Shown: positions 1-9,547 of the stretch, in pieces
Layout: the number at the start of each line of letters is the position of its first letter
How positions within the stretch are numbered: the first letter of the stretch is position 1
From: Lacunisphaera sp.
GTDB lineage: Bacteria; Verrucomicrobiota; Verrucomicrobiia; Opitutales; Opitutaceae
DNA length: 37,037 nt
Direction: 5' to 3'
NCBI GenBank assembly: GCA_009695095.1
Contig: SIBQ01000023.1
Location: 1 to 37,037, forward strand
The notes under the pieces: model-generated
What the model was told of the DNA's origin: nothing
The model's database searches: none
What the model saw: only the letters and a program-made list of their open reading frames with translations
Program-made: the position numbers and the translations under genes

Positions 1-937
1 GCTCAAAGTTTCGGGGTCAGGTCAACCGATGACAAGTAATTCCCGTTGTTGTCAAAGACTGCGTTGTATTGGGCGGTCGGGTCATCCAGCACGCTGTTGG
101 TGTAATTGACCGTCACGCTGACGGTCCAAGCATTTTTCCCATAACAGATTATAGTAACCCTTCCATTCAGGGATGGAGCCGGGGGCGATGGCATTGGCAC
201 TCGGATCTACGAACTTGCCCACCCAATCCTGCACGGGGGAACCGGCCTCCGGCACCAATTGCCACTTGATGACCTGGTTGAACTGCAAGGTGTGTGTCAG
301 TTGGCCCCAGGAGGCCTTGGCCTGGCGATAGGAGATCGAATAATCAATGCCCTCGGCGAGCCGTTCGGATACATTGAAATTGGTCGAGTCGATCGTGTTG
401 ACCACGCTGTCATCCAACGAGCCCGTGACCGGATCACGAACAATCCGGTTGGCAAAGAGCGCGTTCAGATTGATCGTGGCGGGATTGCCGAAGACAAAGC
501 CCGGACCTTGGGTGAGCGCATTCCGATTCAGGATAAACTGGGCACCATCGGTGATGAGGTCGACCCGCTGGCGCAGCAACCGCAGCCAGGCGCGCACAAA
601 GTCATGGGCCGTCACCCGGTCGCCATTGTTCCAGCGGGCATCCGGTCGGAGTTTCAGGGTCAGAACTTTTCTATCCGCCGACCAGATCCAGCTTTCCGCC
701 GCCGACGGCTGCGGCTCACCCGTGGCGGGATCGCATTCCACGAGTGGCTCCCACAGGCTCAGAATGAATTGATTGTAGGTCGAAAGCGGAAAGAGTCGCC
801 AATGCGGGTCAGGTGAAAGCTTCTGCGTGTAGGCAACCCGCAGCACGCTGAAATCGCTCGGGACGGCGCGGGACCATCCCGAGCGATTCCCGCGGGCCCC
901 AGAAAATGACCGTCATCAACCCGCAAACCACCAGCAT
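1..937 (-). pseudogene. Chimeric remnant: OppA-like N-terminus fused to TonB-dependent receptor C-terminal part
   Basis: Reading leftward from an ATG at 937, a short hydrophobic signal-like segment (MLVVCGLMTVIFWG) is followed by a probable 1-nt frameshift near 850. Then comes a stretch typical of family 5 peptide-binding proteins (SWIWSADRK, LKLRPDARWNNGDRVTAHDF). At about 568-575 the reading frame runs without interruption into sequence closely matching the tail half of the TonB receptor at 17668-20562 (SDGAQFILN, IDYSISYRQ, IAPGSIPEWKGYYNLLW). A second 1-nt shift lies in the A5 tract near 136-140; beyond it the match continues (WTVSVTVNYTNSVLDD) until a stop at 3-5, before the last beta strands. 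Neither half is complete, so I call it a pseudogene. A single deletion between two same-strand neighbours would explain the in-frame junction. Family assignments rest on motif recognition; the receptor half is strongly supported by the intact copy in this window. Confidence 0.8.
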
Positions 938-1038
938 GGCCGAACGACACGGGGACGCGGTGAGACTACATATTAGCGCGCCGGCCTCCCCGGAAGAATA
1001 AACCCGCCAATCAGACGCCTTGAACCATGGCCCGTTCG

Positions 1039-2265
1039 CTAATCCTTGGGGCCGCCTTGGGCGTAATACCGCGCCCGCAGCCGCAGACCGTTCAGGCGGA
1101 TGAATCCTGTCGCATCGCTTTGGTTATACCAGCTCTTCACGCCTTCCATCGAAGCGATGTTCATGTCGTAGAGTGAATACTTCGACTTGCGGCCGCACGT
1201 GATGACATTGCCCTTATAGAGCTTCAGGCGCACGGTGCCGCTGACGTGCTTCTGCGACTCGTCGACGAGCGCCTGCAGGGCCTCGCGTTCCGGAGCGAAC
1301 CAGAACCCGTAGTAAACGAGCTCGGCGTATTTCGGAATGAGCGAGTCGCGCAGATGCATGACCTCGCGGTCCATGGTGAGCGACTCCACTTGACGGTGTG
1401 CGTGCATGAGGATGGTGCCGCCCGGAGTTTCATACACGCCGCGCGACTTCATGCCAACGAAACGATTCTCGACGAGATCCACGCGGCCGATGCCGTGCTT
1501 GCCGCCGAATTGGTTGAGCGCCTTGAGCACGCCGGCAGGCGTAAGCTTGCGGCCGTTCACAGCCACACAGTTGCCCTGGATGAACTCCAGCTCCACATAT
1601 TCCGGTTTGTCGGGTGCATCCTCGGGCGAGACCGAGAGCTTGAACATCCCCTTGTTGGCCTTCGTGGTCGGATCGAACCACGGATCCTCAAGGATGCCGG
1701 CTTCGTAGGAAATGTGCAGAAGATTGCGATCCATGGAATACGGCTTCTTGAGTGAGGCCTCGACGGGAATTTTGTGCTTCCGACAGTAACCGATCATCTC
1801 GGCCCGGCCCGGAAATTGCTTGCGATAGGCGTCGATCCTCCAAGGTGCGATGATCTGGAGATTGGGTGCGAGCGCCATGTAGGTCAGCTCGAAGCGGCAC
1901 TGGTCGTTGCCCTTGCCCGTGGCACCATGCGCGACCGTGGTAGCCTTCTCCTTGCGGGCGAGGGCGATTTGGGCCTGGGCGATCAAGGGGCGGGCGATGG
2001 ATGTGCCGAGGTAATATTGCCCCTCATAAATGGCATTGGCGCGAATCATCGGGTAAATGAAGTCACGGGCAAATTCCTCGACCAAATCGAGCGTGTAGTG
2101 CTTGGTAGCGCCGGTCTTTTTCGCCTTGGCAGGCAAACCCCTGAGCTCCTCCTGCTGGCCAATATCAGCAGCAAAGGTAACGACCTCCGCGGCATAGGTT
2201 TCCTTCAGCCACTTGAGAATGACTGAAGTGTCGAGGCCTCCCGAATATGCTAGCACGATCTTCAT
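1039..2265 (-). CDS. argG: Argininosuccinate synthase
   Basis: ArgG condenses citrulline and aspartate with ATP to argininosuccinate in the cytoplasm. The 408-aa protein begins [14 protein letters not shown], the N-type ATP-pyrophosphatase P-loop of this family, and carries the expected GATGKGNDQ-type segment and a C-terminal [10 protein letters not shown] stretch. Length is normal for the family (about 400 aa). I chose the ATG at 2265 because the P-loop must sit at the N-terminus; an upstream start at 2304 would add 13 residues foreign to the family. It is the last gene of the minus-strand argB-argD-argF-argG run, 118 bp downstream of argF. The argF-argG gap has a T7 tract on the coding strand after a weak GC stem, which could reduce read-through. 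argH, needed for the final step, is not in this window. Confidence 0.97.
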   Translation of the reverse strand: MKIVLAYSGGLDTSVILKWLKETYAAEVVTFAADIGQQEELRGLPAKAKKTGATKHYTLDLVEEFARDFIYPMIRANAIYEGQYYLGTSIARPLIAQAQIALARKEKATTVAHGATGKGNDQCRFELTYMALAPNLQIIAPWRIDAYRKQFPGRAEMIGYCRKHKIPVEASLKKPYSMDRNLLHISYEAGILEDPWFDPTTKANKGMFKLSVSPEDAPDKPEYVELEFIQGNCVAVNGRKLTPAGVLKALNQFGGKHGIGRVDLVENRFVGMKSRGVYETPGGTILMHAHRQVESLTMDREVMHLRDSLIPKYAELVYYGFWFAPEREALQALVDESQKHVSGTVRLKLYKGNVITCGRKSKYSLYDMNIASMEGVKSWYNQSDATGFIRLNGLRLRARYYAQGGPKD

Positions 2266-2383
2266 AGTAAATCCCGATTGTTGGTAATCACCCACGGCGC
2301 GCAAAGGAAAAATCGTGGGATTTGAGGCATATTGCCCCGCCCCGGTTGTTTTCCCCGAAAAAAATCACCCGGCTCGGGCTGCT

Positions 2384-3319
2384 TCAGATCTGGCCGCGCG
2401 CGAGCATGGTCAGAATGGCCTTCTGCACATGCAGGCGGTTTCCCGCCTCGTCAAAGATCACGCAACGGGGGTGATTAAGCACTTCCGCGGTGACTTCCTC
2501 CCCCGCGTGGGCCGGCAGGCAGTGCATGAAGAGTGCGTCGGGCTTGGCCGCCGCGAAAAGTTTTCCCGTCACTTGAAAAGGCATCATGCGGCGCTGCCGT
2601 TCCGCGGCCTCGCTCTCCTGTCCCATGCTGGCCCAGACATCGGTATAGACAATATCCGCCCCGGCCACCGCTTCATAGGGATCGCTGGTAAAATGATAGG
2701 CCCCGCCCATCTGCGTCGCCAGTGCGCGGATTTCCGGCGCGGGCTCATGACCCGCCGGGCCGCCGAGTGAAACTTTCATGCCAAACAGATTCGCCCCCAG
2801 AATCCATGAGTTCGCGATGTTGAAACTGGTGTCTCCCAGGAATGTTACCTTGCGGCCTTTCAGCGCGGCAAGGAGATCTCCCTGCGCTCCGGCCCAGCGC
2901 TCCGCCGCCGTGAAGGCATCTGCATAGATCTGGCAGGGGTGCAGGAAATTGGTCAGCGCATTCACCACCGGCAACCCGCTGTGCGCCGCCAGTTCAACCA
3001 GGTCGGTCTGGGCATAGGTGCGCACAATCAGGCCCTGCACGAAGCGCGACAGCACCTTCGCCGTATCGGAGATGGTTTCGCCGCGCCCGATCTGGATGTC
3101 GCTCGTGTTAAGGAATAGCGGATTCCCGCCAAGCTCATGGATGCCCACCTCGAAAGAAACGCGGGTGCGCGTGCTCGCCTTGGCGAAAATCATCGCCCAA
3201 GTCTGGTTGGCCAGCGGCTTTTCGTGCCTGCCCCGCTCCAGCTTGAACCGGCGGGCCAGGGCAAAGATTTTCGCAATCTCTTCGCGGGAAAAATCAGTTT
3301 CCTTGAGAAAATGTCTCAT
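2384..3319 (-). CDS. argF: Ornithine carbamoyltransferase
   Basis: ArgF makes citrulline from ornithine and carbamoyl phosphate. The 311-aa protein shows the carbamoyl-phosphate loop STRTRVSFE near residue 49, a HPCQ motif near residue 128 and the catalytic HCLPA near residue 267. HCLPA is the ornithine-type signature; aspartate carbamoyltransferase differs at this site. Start is the ATG at 3319, giving the usual MRHFLKETDF N-terminus. Only 12 bp separate it from the argD stop, so co-transcription is very likely. No lesions are visible. Confidence 0.97.
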   Translation of the reverse strand: MRHFLKETDFSREEIAKIFALARRFKLERGRHEKPLANQTWAMIFAKASTRTRVSFEVGIHELGGNPLFLNTSDIQIGRGETISDTAKVLSRFVQGLIVRTYAQTDLVELAAHSGLPVVNALTNFLHPCQIYADAFTAAERWAGAQGDLLAALKGRKVTFLGDTSFNIANSWILGANLFGMKVSLGGPAGHEPAPEIRALATQMGGAYHFTSDPYEAVAGADIVYTDVWASMGQESEAAERQRRMMPFQVTGKLFAAAKPDALFMHCLPAHAGEEVTAEVLNHPRCVIFDEAGNRLHVQKAILTMLARGQI

Positions 3320-3331
3320 GGTTGTACATGG

Positions 3332-4549
3332 TTAGGTTTTCTTGGCCAAGACTGACCGGATAATGGCCGTGGCGCGGTCGAGATGTTCCCTGGCCGCAAT
3401 CAGCGGTGGAAGCAAGCGGATGCTGTTGCCCCCGGCGATCACGACGAGCAACCCCTCCTCGCGCAAGGCAGTGGTATAGGATGCCGGCTCGGTGTGCAGC
3501 GCCAGCCCGATCATGTAGCCTCGGCCCGCGACGGCCTTCAATTGCTTGGGAAAATCGGCCGCCAGCTTCTCCAATTGCGTCCGCCACGCCGCGCCGTTCG
3601 CCTGCACTTTTTGCAAAAGATTGTCGCGCACCATGACATCAAGCACGGCGAGTGCTGCCGCGCACGCCAGCGGGGTGCCGCCGAAAGTCGAGCCATGTGA
3701 ACCCGGAGTGAAAAGTTCCGCGTGCTTATCGGCGGCCCAGATTGCGCCCATGGGGTAACCGCCTCCGAGCCCCTTCGCCATGCCGATGGCGTCGGCGCGC
3801 ACGCCGGCGTGCTGAAAGGCGAAGAAGGTGCCCGTGCGCCCGATGCCACACTGCACCTCGTCGAGCATGAGCAGCAGGTTGTGCTTGTCACAGAGCTTGC
3901 GCACCCCCCCAAGGAATTCATCAGTGCAAGAGACCACCCCCCCTTCGCCCTGCACCGTCTCCAGGAAAATGGCCGCCGTCTGTTCGTCGACCAAATCGGC
4001 AAAACTCGGCAGGTTGTTCAGCTCGCCAAAGGCAAAGCCCGGCACCAGCGGCCGGAAACCCTTCTGGATTTTCTCCTGCGGCGTTGCACTCATGCCACCA
4101 AACGTGCGGCCATGGAATGCATTCCGGGCACAGATGATCTTGATGCACTTGCCTTCCTCGCCCGACTTGCGGATGCCATGCAGGCGCGCGAGCTTGATCA
4201 GGCTCTCGTTGGCCTCCGCGCCACTGTTGCAAAAAAAGACCCGGCCCGGACCGGCGTGCTGCACCAGCCGGCGGGCCAGCTCGCCCTGGTTGGGATGGCG
4301 GAAAAGATTGCTGACGTGAATCAACTCGCCGGCCTGCCGGCGGATCGCCTCCACCCATGCCGGATGGCAATGCCCGAGCGCGGCCACCGCCACCCCAGAG
4401 GTGAAATCGAGGTATTCCCGGCCGGTGTCGTCCCACACCAGGACCCCCTGCCCGCGCACCAGCGTAAGCGGCGGCCGGCCGTAGTTCTTCATGACATAGG
4501 CGTCATAAAGCTCGGCGGTGTTGGTGCGAACGATAGCGGGTTGGCTCAT
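3332..4549 (-). CDS. argD: Acetylornithine aminotransferase
   Basis: This class-III PLP aminotransferase converts N-acetylglutamate semialdehyde plus glutamate to N-acetylornithine. The 405-aa protein has the family landmarks: YLDFTSGVAVAALGH near the N-terminus, FFCNSGAEANE, FHGRTFG, LLMLDEVQCGIGRTG, and the PLP lysine in AKGLGGGYPMGA. The ATG at 4549 (MSQPAIVRTNTAEL) fits the family; a TTG at 4624 that overlaps the argB stop would add 25 unrelated residues. Many ArgD enzymes also act as succinyldiaminopimelate aminotransferase; that cannot be judged here, but the arg context makes the arginine role primary. Confidence 0.96.
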   Translation of the reverse strand: MSQPAIVRTNTAELYDAYVMKNYGRPPLTLVRGQGVLVWDDTGREYLDFTSGVAVAALGHCHPAWVEAIRRQAGELIHVSNLFRHPNQGELARRLVQHAGPGRVFFCNSGAEANESLIKLARLHGIRKSGEEGKCIKIICARNAFHGRTFGGMSATPQEKIQKGFRPLVPGFAFGELNNLPSFADLVDEQTAAIFLETVQGEGGVVSCTDEFLGGVRKLCDKHNLLLMLDEVQCGIGRTGTFFAFQHAGVRADAIGMAKGLGGGYPMGAIWAADKHAELFTPGSHGSTFGGTPLACAAALAVLDVMVRDNLLQKVQANGAAWRTQLEKLAADFPKQLKAVAGRGYMIGLALHTEPASYTTALREEGLLVVIAGGNSIRLLPPLIAAREHLDRATAIIRSVLAKKT

Positions 4550-4620
4550 GGAACTCGGGAAAGGCGGGAGTTTACAAATCCGAAGAACAAATGCACGCGC
4601 ACAATGCGCCGTGCCCAGGT

Positions 4621-5502
4621 TCAATCATGCACGATTTCCGTGCCGACGCCCTGGTCGGTAAAGATTTCGAACAAGAGGCTGTGCGGCATCCGGCCATCGA
4701 CAAAATGGACGCGTTGCACGCCCTCCTGCAGGGCACGCACCGCGCTCTGCACTTTCGGGCGCATGCCCTTGTCAATCACTCCCCGCTTTTTTAAACCCTC
4801 CACCTCGCCAACCCTGACGGTGGAGATGAGTGATGCGGAATTCTTCGGATCCGCAAGCAGTCCGGGCACATCACTCATGAATACCAATCGCCGGGCGCGC
4901 AGTGCACTCGCCACCCGACCGGCCACCGTGTCGGCATTCACGTTATAAGGTTTGCCATCGAGGCCCTCGGCGACTGGCGAGATCACGGGCATAAAGCCTT
5001 CGGCGATCTCCTTTTTGATCAGTTTCACCTTCACTTCAGTAATTTCGCCGACGTAGCCGAGGTCGCAGGGATTGCCGTCATCATCGATGGTAAGCTTGTC
5101 GCAGACAATCACGCTGTCGCCCGGCAGGCCCTTCGGCCGGGCCTTGACGGCCGCCAGCGTGTCGCAGACATCCTTGTTCACCACCTCGTCGAGTGTCTTT
5201 TTCACGATGGCGATGGTCGCCTCATCGGTCACCCGCAGGCCGTTGACAAAAGTGGGTATCAAGCCCGATTCATCCATCGCGCGGCTGATGGCCTTGCCTC
5301 CGCCGTGCACGACCACAACGTTGATGCCGACCGCCGCCAGGAAAGCGAGGTCCGTGGCAACGCTTGTCCGTACTGTCGGATCAGGATCATCCATGAAACT
5401 GCCGCCGTATTTGACGACAAAGATGGCACCGTGAAAATTTTGGATGTAAGGCAGTGTCTCCGGCAATACCCGTGCTTTGGCGATAATTTCGGCTGTGTCC
5501 AT
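4621..5502 (-). CDS. argB: Acetylglutamate kinase
   Basis: ArgB phosphorylates N-acetylglutamate and is usually the controlled step of the pathway. The 293-aa protein has the nucleotide/substrate loop KYGGSFMDD (most homologues have KYGGNAM), the [12 protein letters not shown] loop and the NVNADTVAG motif. An N-terminal helix precedes the first beta strand ([16 protein letters not shown]). In established work on this family that N-helix marks the hexameric, arginine-inhibited enzymes, which fits an ArgJ-type acetyl-recycling pathway. Start chosen at the ATG at 5502; a GTG at 5526 would add eight residues. It lies 57 bp downstream of the decarboxylase stop. Confidence 0.96.
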   Translation of the reverse strand: MDTAEIIAKARVLPETLPYIQNFHGAIFVVKYGGSFMDDPDPTVRTSVATDLAFLAAVGINVVVVHGGGKAISRAMDESGLIPTFVNGLRVTDEATIAIVKKTLDEVVNKDVCDTLAAVKARPKGLPGDSVIVCDKLTIDDDGNPCDLGYVGEITEVKVKLIKKEIAEGFMPVISPVAEGLDGKPYNVNADTVAGRVASALRARRLVFMSDVPGLLADPKNSASLISTVRVGEVEGLKKRGVIDKGMRPKVQSAVRALQEGVQRVHFVDGRMPHSLLFEIFTDQGVGTEIVHD

Positions 5503-5559
5503 TGATGAGCAAAGTACCACGCGCACAGAATTACTGCAACGATGGAGTCGGGCCAGGGC

Positions 5560-6699
5560 CTACTGGTTCACGTGGACGACTTTCGCCGGCGGAAAGCCGT
5601 TGAAGTAGGTGGCCGAGGCGTGGCTGTAGGCGCCAATGTTCACGCTGTAAAGAAAATCGTCGCGCTCGAGGTCGGGCAGGTTCTCCGCCATCGATACCAC
5701 GTCGAGCGCATCGCACGTCGGGCCGAACACGGAACAAAGCGACGTTGGCCCCCGCTTGAACGCCTGAATGGGGTATTTGCAGTGATCAAAAATCACGCCC
5801 GAGTAGGTGTGGTAGACGCCATCGTTGATGTAGTAGCTCGTCTTGCCGTCGCGCACGGCCTTGCCAATGATCTTCGACACCGCGTAGCCGGCGGAAGCGA
5901 CCAGAAAGCGGCCGGGCTCGGCGAGCACCTGGATGTTTTTTTGAAACAGGCGGTCGATCTCGGTGTTGATGATCTGCGCGAGCCCGCGCAGCGGCTTGAC
6001 GGTGTCGTCGTAGGGCGCGGGAAAGCCGCCGCCGATGTCGAGCAGGTTCATCCTCGTATAGCCGCGATCCTGCGCCTCCTTGAAAATTGCCGCGGTGAGA
6101 CTCAAGGCCTGGACGTAGTTTTCGAAGTTCGTCGTCTGACTGCCAACATGGAAGCTGATGCCCTCGACCGTCAGTCCGACCCGGTCCGCCTCGAGGATAA
6201 GATCGACCGCCTCGCCGGGTAGCGCGCCGAATTTCGACGACAACTCAACCATCGCGCCGGTGTTCGGCACCTTGAGCCGCAGCGCCAGACCGGCGTTGGG
6301 CGCGTGCTGCTTGATTTTATAAATCTCCTCGCGGTTGTCGAAGGTGACGAGCGGCTTGTAGCGGTTGAGTTTCTCCAGGGTTTCCGTCGGCTTGGTCGGG
6401 TTGGCGTAGATGATCTTGTCCCAGATCCAGTCCTGCCGCTTCTTGGGGGAAAGGTGCTTGATGTTTTCGTGGACAATCATGAACTCCGGCATCGAAGCGA
6501 CGTCGAAGCTTGAGCCCTCCTTGAAGAGCGTGCGGACGATGGCGGGGTCGGAGTTGGCTTTGACCGCGAAGTAGACCTGCACGCGGGGCAGATGCCGGCG
6601 GAAATCCCGGTAATTCTTCCGCAACTCGTCGTGATCAATCACGAAGAGCGGCGTGCCGTGCTTTTTCGCCAGTTTTTGCAGGAGGGACTTCGCGATCAT
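5560..6699 (-). CDS. Fold-III PLP decarboxylase, probably ornithine/lysine decarboxylase
   Basis: The 379-aa protein belongs to the alanine-racemase-fold (fold III) basic amino-acid decarboxylases, the eukaryotic-ODC-like group. Visible signatures are the PLP lysine in YFAVKANSDP (K47), HVGSQ, the phosphate-binding DIGGGFP, EPGRFLV, and GPTCDALD with the catalytic cysteine at about residue 329. The family includes ornithine, lysine, diaminopimelate and carboxynorspermidine decarboxylases. GPTCD together with the next gene upstream, homospermidine synthase, favours ornithine decarboxylation to putrescine. It starts 13 bp after the hss stop, so the two are almost certainly one transcript. Ornithine versus lysine preference cannot be fixed from sequence by eye. 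Confidence 0.88.
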   Translation of the reverse strand: MIAKSLLQKLAKKHGTPLFVIDHDELRKNYRDFRRHLPRVQVYFAVKANSDPAIVRTLFKEGSSFDVASMPEFMIVHENIKHLSPKKRQDWIWDKIIYANPTKPTETLEKLNRYKPLVTFDNREEIYKIKQHAPNAGLALRLKVPNTGAMVELSSKFGALPGEAVDLILEADRVGLTVEGISFHVGSQTTNFENYVQALSLTAAIFKEAQDRGYTRMNLLDIGGGFPAPYDDTVKPLRGLAQIINTEIDRLFQKNIQVLAEPGRFLVASAGYAVSKIIGKAVRDGKTSYYINDGVYHTYSGVIFDHCKYPIQAFKRGPTSLCSVFGPTCDALDVVSMAENLPDLERDDFLYSVNIGAYSHASATYFNGFPPAKVVHVNQ

Positions 6700-6712
6700 G
6701 GCGGCGCCCGGG

Positions 6713-8164
6713 TCAATCCGCCGTCGTGACCAGGAAGTTCTTGAACTGCCACGGGTCCTTCCGGTCGAGGTCTGGCTGGTTATAGCCCTTGAAGGTGTTC
6801 TTATAGTCCTGGAGGGGCGTCCAGGCGGACTTCTTCGAGATGAACTTGCCGAGGTAGGGCTTCGAAATCCTCAGTACAAAGTCGTGCGGCAGGTCATCGG
6901 GAACGCGGACGCCTTCCAGGGGATTCTGTATCATCCACATCGACGCTGCCACGACCGAGATGGCCACCTGCATGGTCGTCGCGTTCTGGTGCGGCACGAG
7001 AGCGCGGGACTGCTGGATGCTGAGGTCGCTGCCGATCCACCAGGAATTATATTCGTGCCCCATGATCAGCGCGCCAAGGATGTCGGATCCCGTGGTGATC
7101 TCGTCGTTCATGATGCGCTGGTTCTCGACCAGACGGTAATTATAGCCGCGCATTTCGTTGAGCGAGGCGATGGCCATGTCGCACGGGCAATAGGCGTAGT
7201 GCATCGTGGGCCGGTAGACGGCCTTGCCGTTCTTCCAGATGGTCAGCTTGTCGGAAATGGTGAACGCCTCGCCATGGCGCACGACCATGCCCTGGATGCT
7301 GTAATTCGGCACCCAGGTGCGGACCCACGTATTGATGCCCATCCGCGCAATGCAGATCTGGTTCTTCGGGCCCGTTTTGTGCCGATACGCGTGTTGCGGC
7401 AGCTGCTTCTCGTGCGTGCCCCATCCCAGCTCGGAGGTCGTGGTGCCTTCCTCGCGGAAGCCCTCGATGCTCCAGGTATTGACGAACTCGTCCACCTGCT
7501 TCGGACGGTTGGTGATCTGCGTGTCGCGCTCGCTGCAGTGGATGACCTTCACCCCGAGTTCGCGCGCGAGATGGTTGAACTGCCGCGTGGCGACGAGCCC
7601 GGTGATTTTCTCCGCGCGACGGCCCCGGGCCTTCTTGTCCGCGATGAGGCTCCGTCCAATGTCGATCAGGCCCTGCTTGGTGAAATGGGAGATCAGGCCG
7701 GGGTTCGCGCCGTGCTCGATGACCGCGGTGGCGCCCTTGGTCTTCCACTTCGCCGTCATGCGGCGGAGGTTCAGGTGGCGCCAGTAGAGCGTTTTTTCCG
7801 TCGGGTGCCTGCCGCCGGCATACGGATCCCACAGCTCGGTGGACGTGTTGATATACATGACGCCGTGTTCGCGGCACCAGGTGAGAATCTCGAGCGCGTC
7901 GATGTTCCAAGCGAGGTCAATCAGGAGATCGCCGGTTCCGACGTATTTTGCCAGCAGCCGGCACATGTTGTCCTCGGTGACGCGGTCGCGGACGAAGCGC
8001 ACGCCCTTGCCCGTCCATGGTTTCAGCTTTCCCGAGCGATCCTCAAAATCCATGATCGTGACGTTCTTCGCCGGCAGCTTGATGTGCTTGAAAAGGATGG
8101 GCAGGGTGCATTCAGCGACGGCGCCGTAGCCGACGAACAGGATCTTGCTAGTGAAGGTGAGCAT
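6713..8164 (-). CDS. hss: Homospermidine synthase
   Basis: Bacterial homospermidine synthase joins two putrescines (or spermidine plus putrescine) in an NAD-dependent reaction. The 483-aa length matches the family (about 480). It opens with a Rossmann dinucleotide motif (ILFVGYGAVAE), followed by INTSTELWDPY, VIEHGANPGLISHF and a long C-terminal region as in Blastochloris-type Hss. Carboxynorspermidine dehydrogenase and saccharopine dehydrogenase share the fold; HGANPGL, to my knowledge, points to Hss. It is followed at 13 bp by the decarboxylase that would supply putrescine. Its leader (8165-8302) contains a strong hairpin at 8199-8225. Confidence 0.9.
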   Translation of the reverse strand: MLTFTSKILFVGYGAVAECTLPILFKHIKLPAKNVTIMDFEDRSGKLKPWTGKGVRFVRDRVTEDNMCRLLAKYVGTGDLLIDLAWNIDALEILTWCREHGVMYINTSTELWDPYAGGRHPTEKTLYWRHLNLRRMTAKWKTKGATAVIEHGANPGLISHFTKQGLIDIGRSLIADKKARGRRAEKITGLVATRQFNHLARELGVKVIHCSERDTQITNRPKQVDEFVNTWSIEGFREEGTTTSELGWGTHEKQLPQHAYRHKTGPKNQICIARMGINTWVRTWVPNYSIQGMVVRHGEAFTISDKLTIWKNGKAVYRPTMHYAYCPCDMAIASLNEMRGYNYRLVENQRIMNDEITTGSDILGALIMGHEYNSWWIGSDLSIQQSRALVPHQNATTMQVAISVVAASMWMIQNPLEGVRVPDDLPHDFVLRISKPYLGKFISKKSAWTPLQDYKNTFKGYNQPDLDRKDPWQFKNFLVTTAD

Positions 8165-8198
8165 GGAATCGGGACGTTGATTTCTTGGTGAAGCTGAT

Positions 8199-8225
8199 AC
8201 GCCGCGGGCGTCGGGCCCACGGCGT
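8199..8225 (-). promoter_or_regulatory. GC-rich hairpin in the hss leader
   Basis: The 138-bp gap between argJ and hss contains an interrupted inverted repeat: ACGCCG, one mismatch, GGGC, 5-nt loop, GCCC, one mismatch, CGGCGT. It sits 34 bp upstream of the hss ATG. There is no T tract on the minus strand, so it is not a classical intrinsic terminator. It could stabilise the mRNA 5' end, mark processing between argCJ and hss, or be a control site. Function is not known. Confidence 0.45.
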
Positions 8226-8302
8226 GTCGTCAGAAATTTTGCGGAAGCCGGAGCGAGTGCAAGAATTATTGGGTGACGAGAGTGTGCCGGCCGGACGGCC
8301 TT

Positions 8303-9535
8303 TCACTCGCTCTTGTTGTAGTTGACGTAGGCCTCGGTCAGGTCGGTGGCCAGCAGACGGAACGATGCCTTTCCTAGGTGCAGATTGAGCGTGATGGCGA
8401 AGCGGCGGGCTTTGACGATCTCCTTCCAGCGGGACTTCAATTCGGCGTGCGGTTTGCCCGCGGTCATGACGGGTGTGTCATTGTAGAGAATGTCGAGCTT
8501 GCTTTCGATCAGTTTGGCCCCGGCATAGCCGGCGGCATCGGCCAGCCGGCCCCAGTTGGGGTCGTCACCATACCAGGAGGACTTCACCAGGAGTGAATTG
8601 CCGATGGCGCGCGCCACCTTTTCGGCATCTTCCGCCGAAGCCGCTCCGTCAACCTTGACCTCAACAACTTTGGTGATCTTTTCGCCATCCGAGACGATCT
8701 TGTCGGCCAGCACTTCACAGGCTTTCCAGACGGCCTCAGCGAACAGCACGCGCAGCTCGCGCGGGCTTTTTTCACCCACGCTAACTCCGGAATGACCGTT
8801 GGCCAGCACCAGCACCGTGTCATTGGTGCTCATATCGCCATCCACCGTGATGCAATTAAAAGTGCCCGCAACGGCCTCCGAAAGTGTTTTTTGCAGAAAG
8901 CTGCGCGGCACGGAAAAATCCGTGGCGAGGAATGCGAGCATCGTGGCCATGTTGGGCTGGATCATGCCTGCACCCTTGGCCATGCCGGAGACGAAGTGCT
9001 TTTTGCCGTCGTAAGTGAAACTCACCGTGACGGTCTTCGCCCGGGTGTCCGAGGTCAGGATGGCATCCGCCGACCTCGTGCCATGCACCGGCGTGCGGCC
9101 CTTTTCGCTGACGGCGCGCTCGAGGCCCTTGAGCAGGCGCGGCAGGGGCAGGGGCTGGCCGATGCGGCCGGTCGAGCAGACAAAGAATGACGTGGGCTTC
9201 AGGTTGAGCGAGGCCGCCGCGCGCTGGGCGGTCGCCTGAGCATTGCGCAGGCCCTCCGCGCCGGTGCAGGCGTTGGCATTGCCCGAGTTGGCGATGATGC
9301 CATGGAACGGTCCGCCGTGCGCGAGGTGTTTCTGGCACAACAGCACCGGTGCGGCCTTCACGGCGTTCTTTGTGAATGTGCCGGCGGCGGTGCAGGCGCG
9401 CAGCGAAAAAAGCAACGCAAGGTCGAGTCGCTTGAGATCGTGATTTTCGCGAATATCGCAAGCCACGCCGGCCGCCTCAAAGCCGGGCACATCGGTGATG
9501 CCGGCGGTATCAGGGGTAACGGTCAGTTGGGTCAT
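8303..9535 (-). CDS. argJ: Bifunctional glutamate N-acetyltransferase / ornithine acetyltransferase
   Basis: ArgJ transfers the acetyl group from acetylornithine to glutamate, releasing ornithine and recycling acetyl. The 410-aa proenzyme has the self-cleavage site in GMAKGAGMIQPNMATMLAF; the threonine of ATM becomes the nucleophile of the beta chain. NSGNANACTG and CSTGRIGQPLP are the other family signatures, and the C-terminus ends AYVNYNKSE as usual. Length is normal. It starts 12 bp after the argC stop. Whether it is mono- or bifunctional cannot be read directly. The ornithine released here is the shared substrate of ArgF and the linked decarboxylase. Confidence 0.96.
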   Translation of the reverse strand: MTQLTVTPDTAGITDVPGFEAAGVACDIRENHDLKRLDLALLFSLRACTAAGTFTKNAVKAAPVLLCQKHLAHGGPFHGIIANSGNANACTGAEGLRNAQATAQRAAASLNLKPTSFFVCSTGRIGQPLPLPRLLKGLERAVSEKGRTPVHGTRSADAILTSDTRAKTVTVSFTYDGKKHFVSGMAKGAGMIQPNMATMLAFLATDFSVPRSFLQKTLSEAVAGTFNCITVDGDMSTNDTVLVLANGHSGVSVGEKSPRELRVLFAEAVWKACEVLADKIVSDGEKITKVVEVKVDGAASAEDAEKVARAIGNSLLVKSSWYGDDPNWGRLADAAGYAGAKLIESKLDILYNDTPVMTAGKPHAELKSRWKEIVKARRFAITLNLHLGKASFRLLATDLTEAYVNYNKSE

Positions 9536-9547
9536 GGATGACGAAAA

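Noticed and set aside
951-1038. Terminator after argG
   Set aside because: No stem followed by a T tract could be found on the minus strand.
4550-4624. Longer argD from a TTG overlapping the argB stop
   Set aside because: The extra 25 residues do not fit the aminotransferase N-terminus; the ATG at 4549 does.
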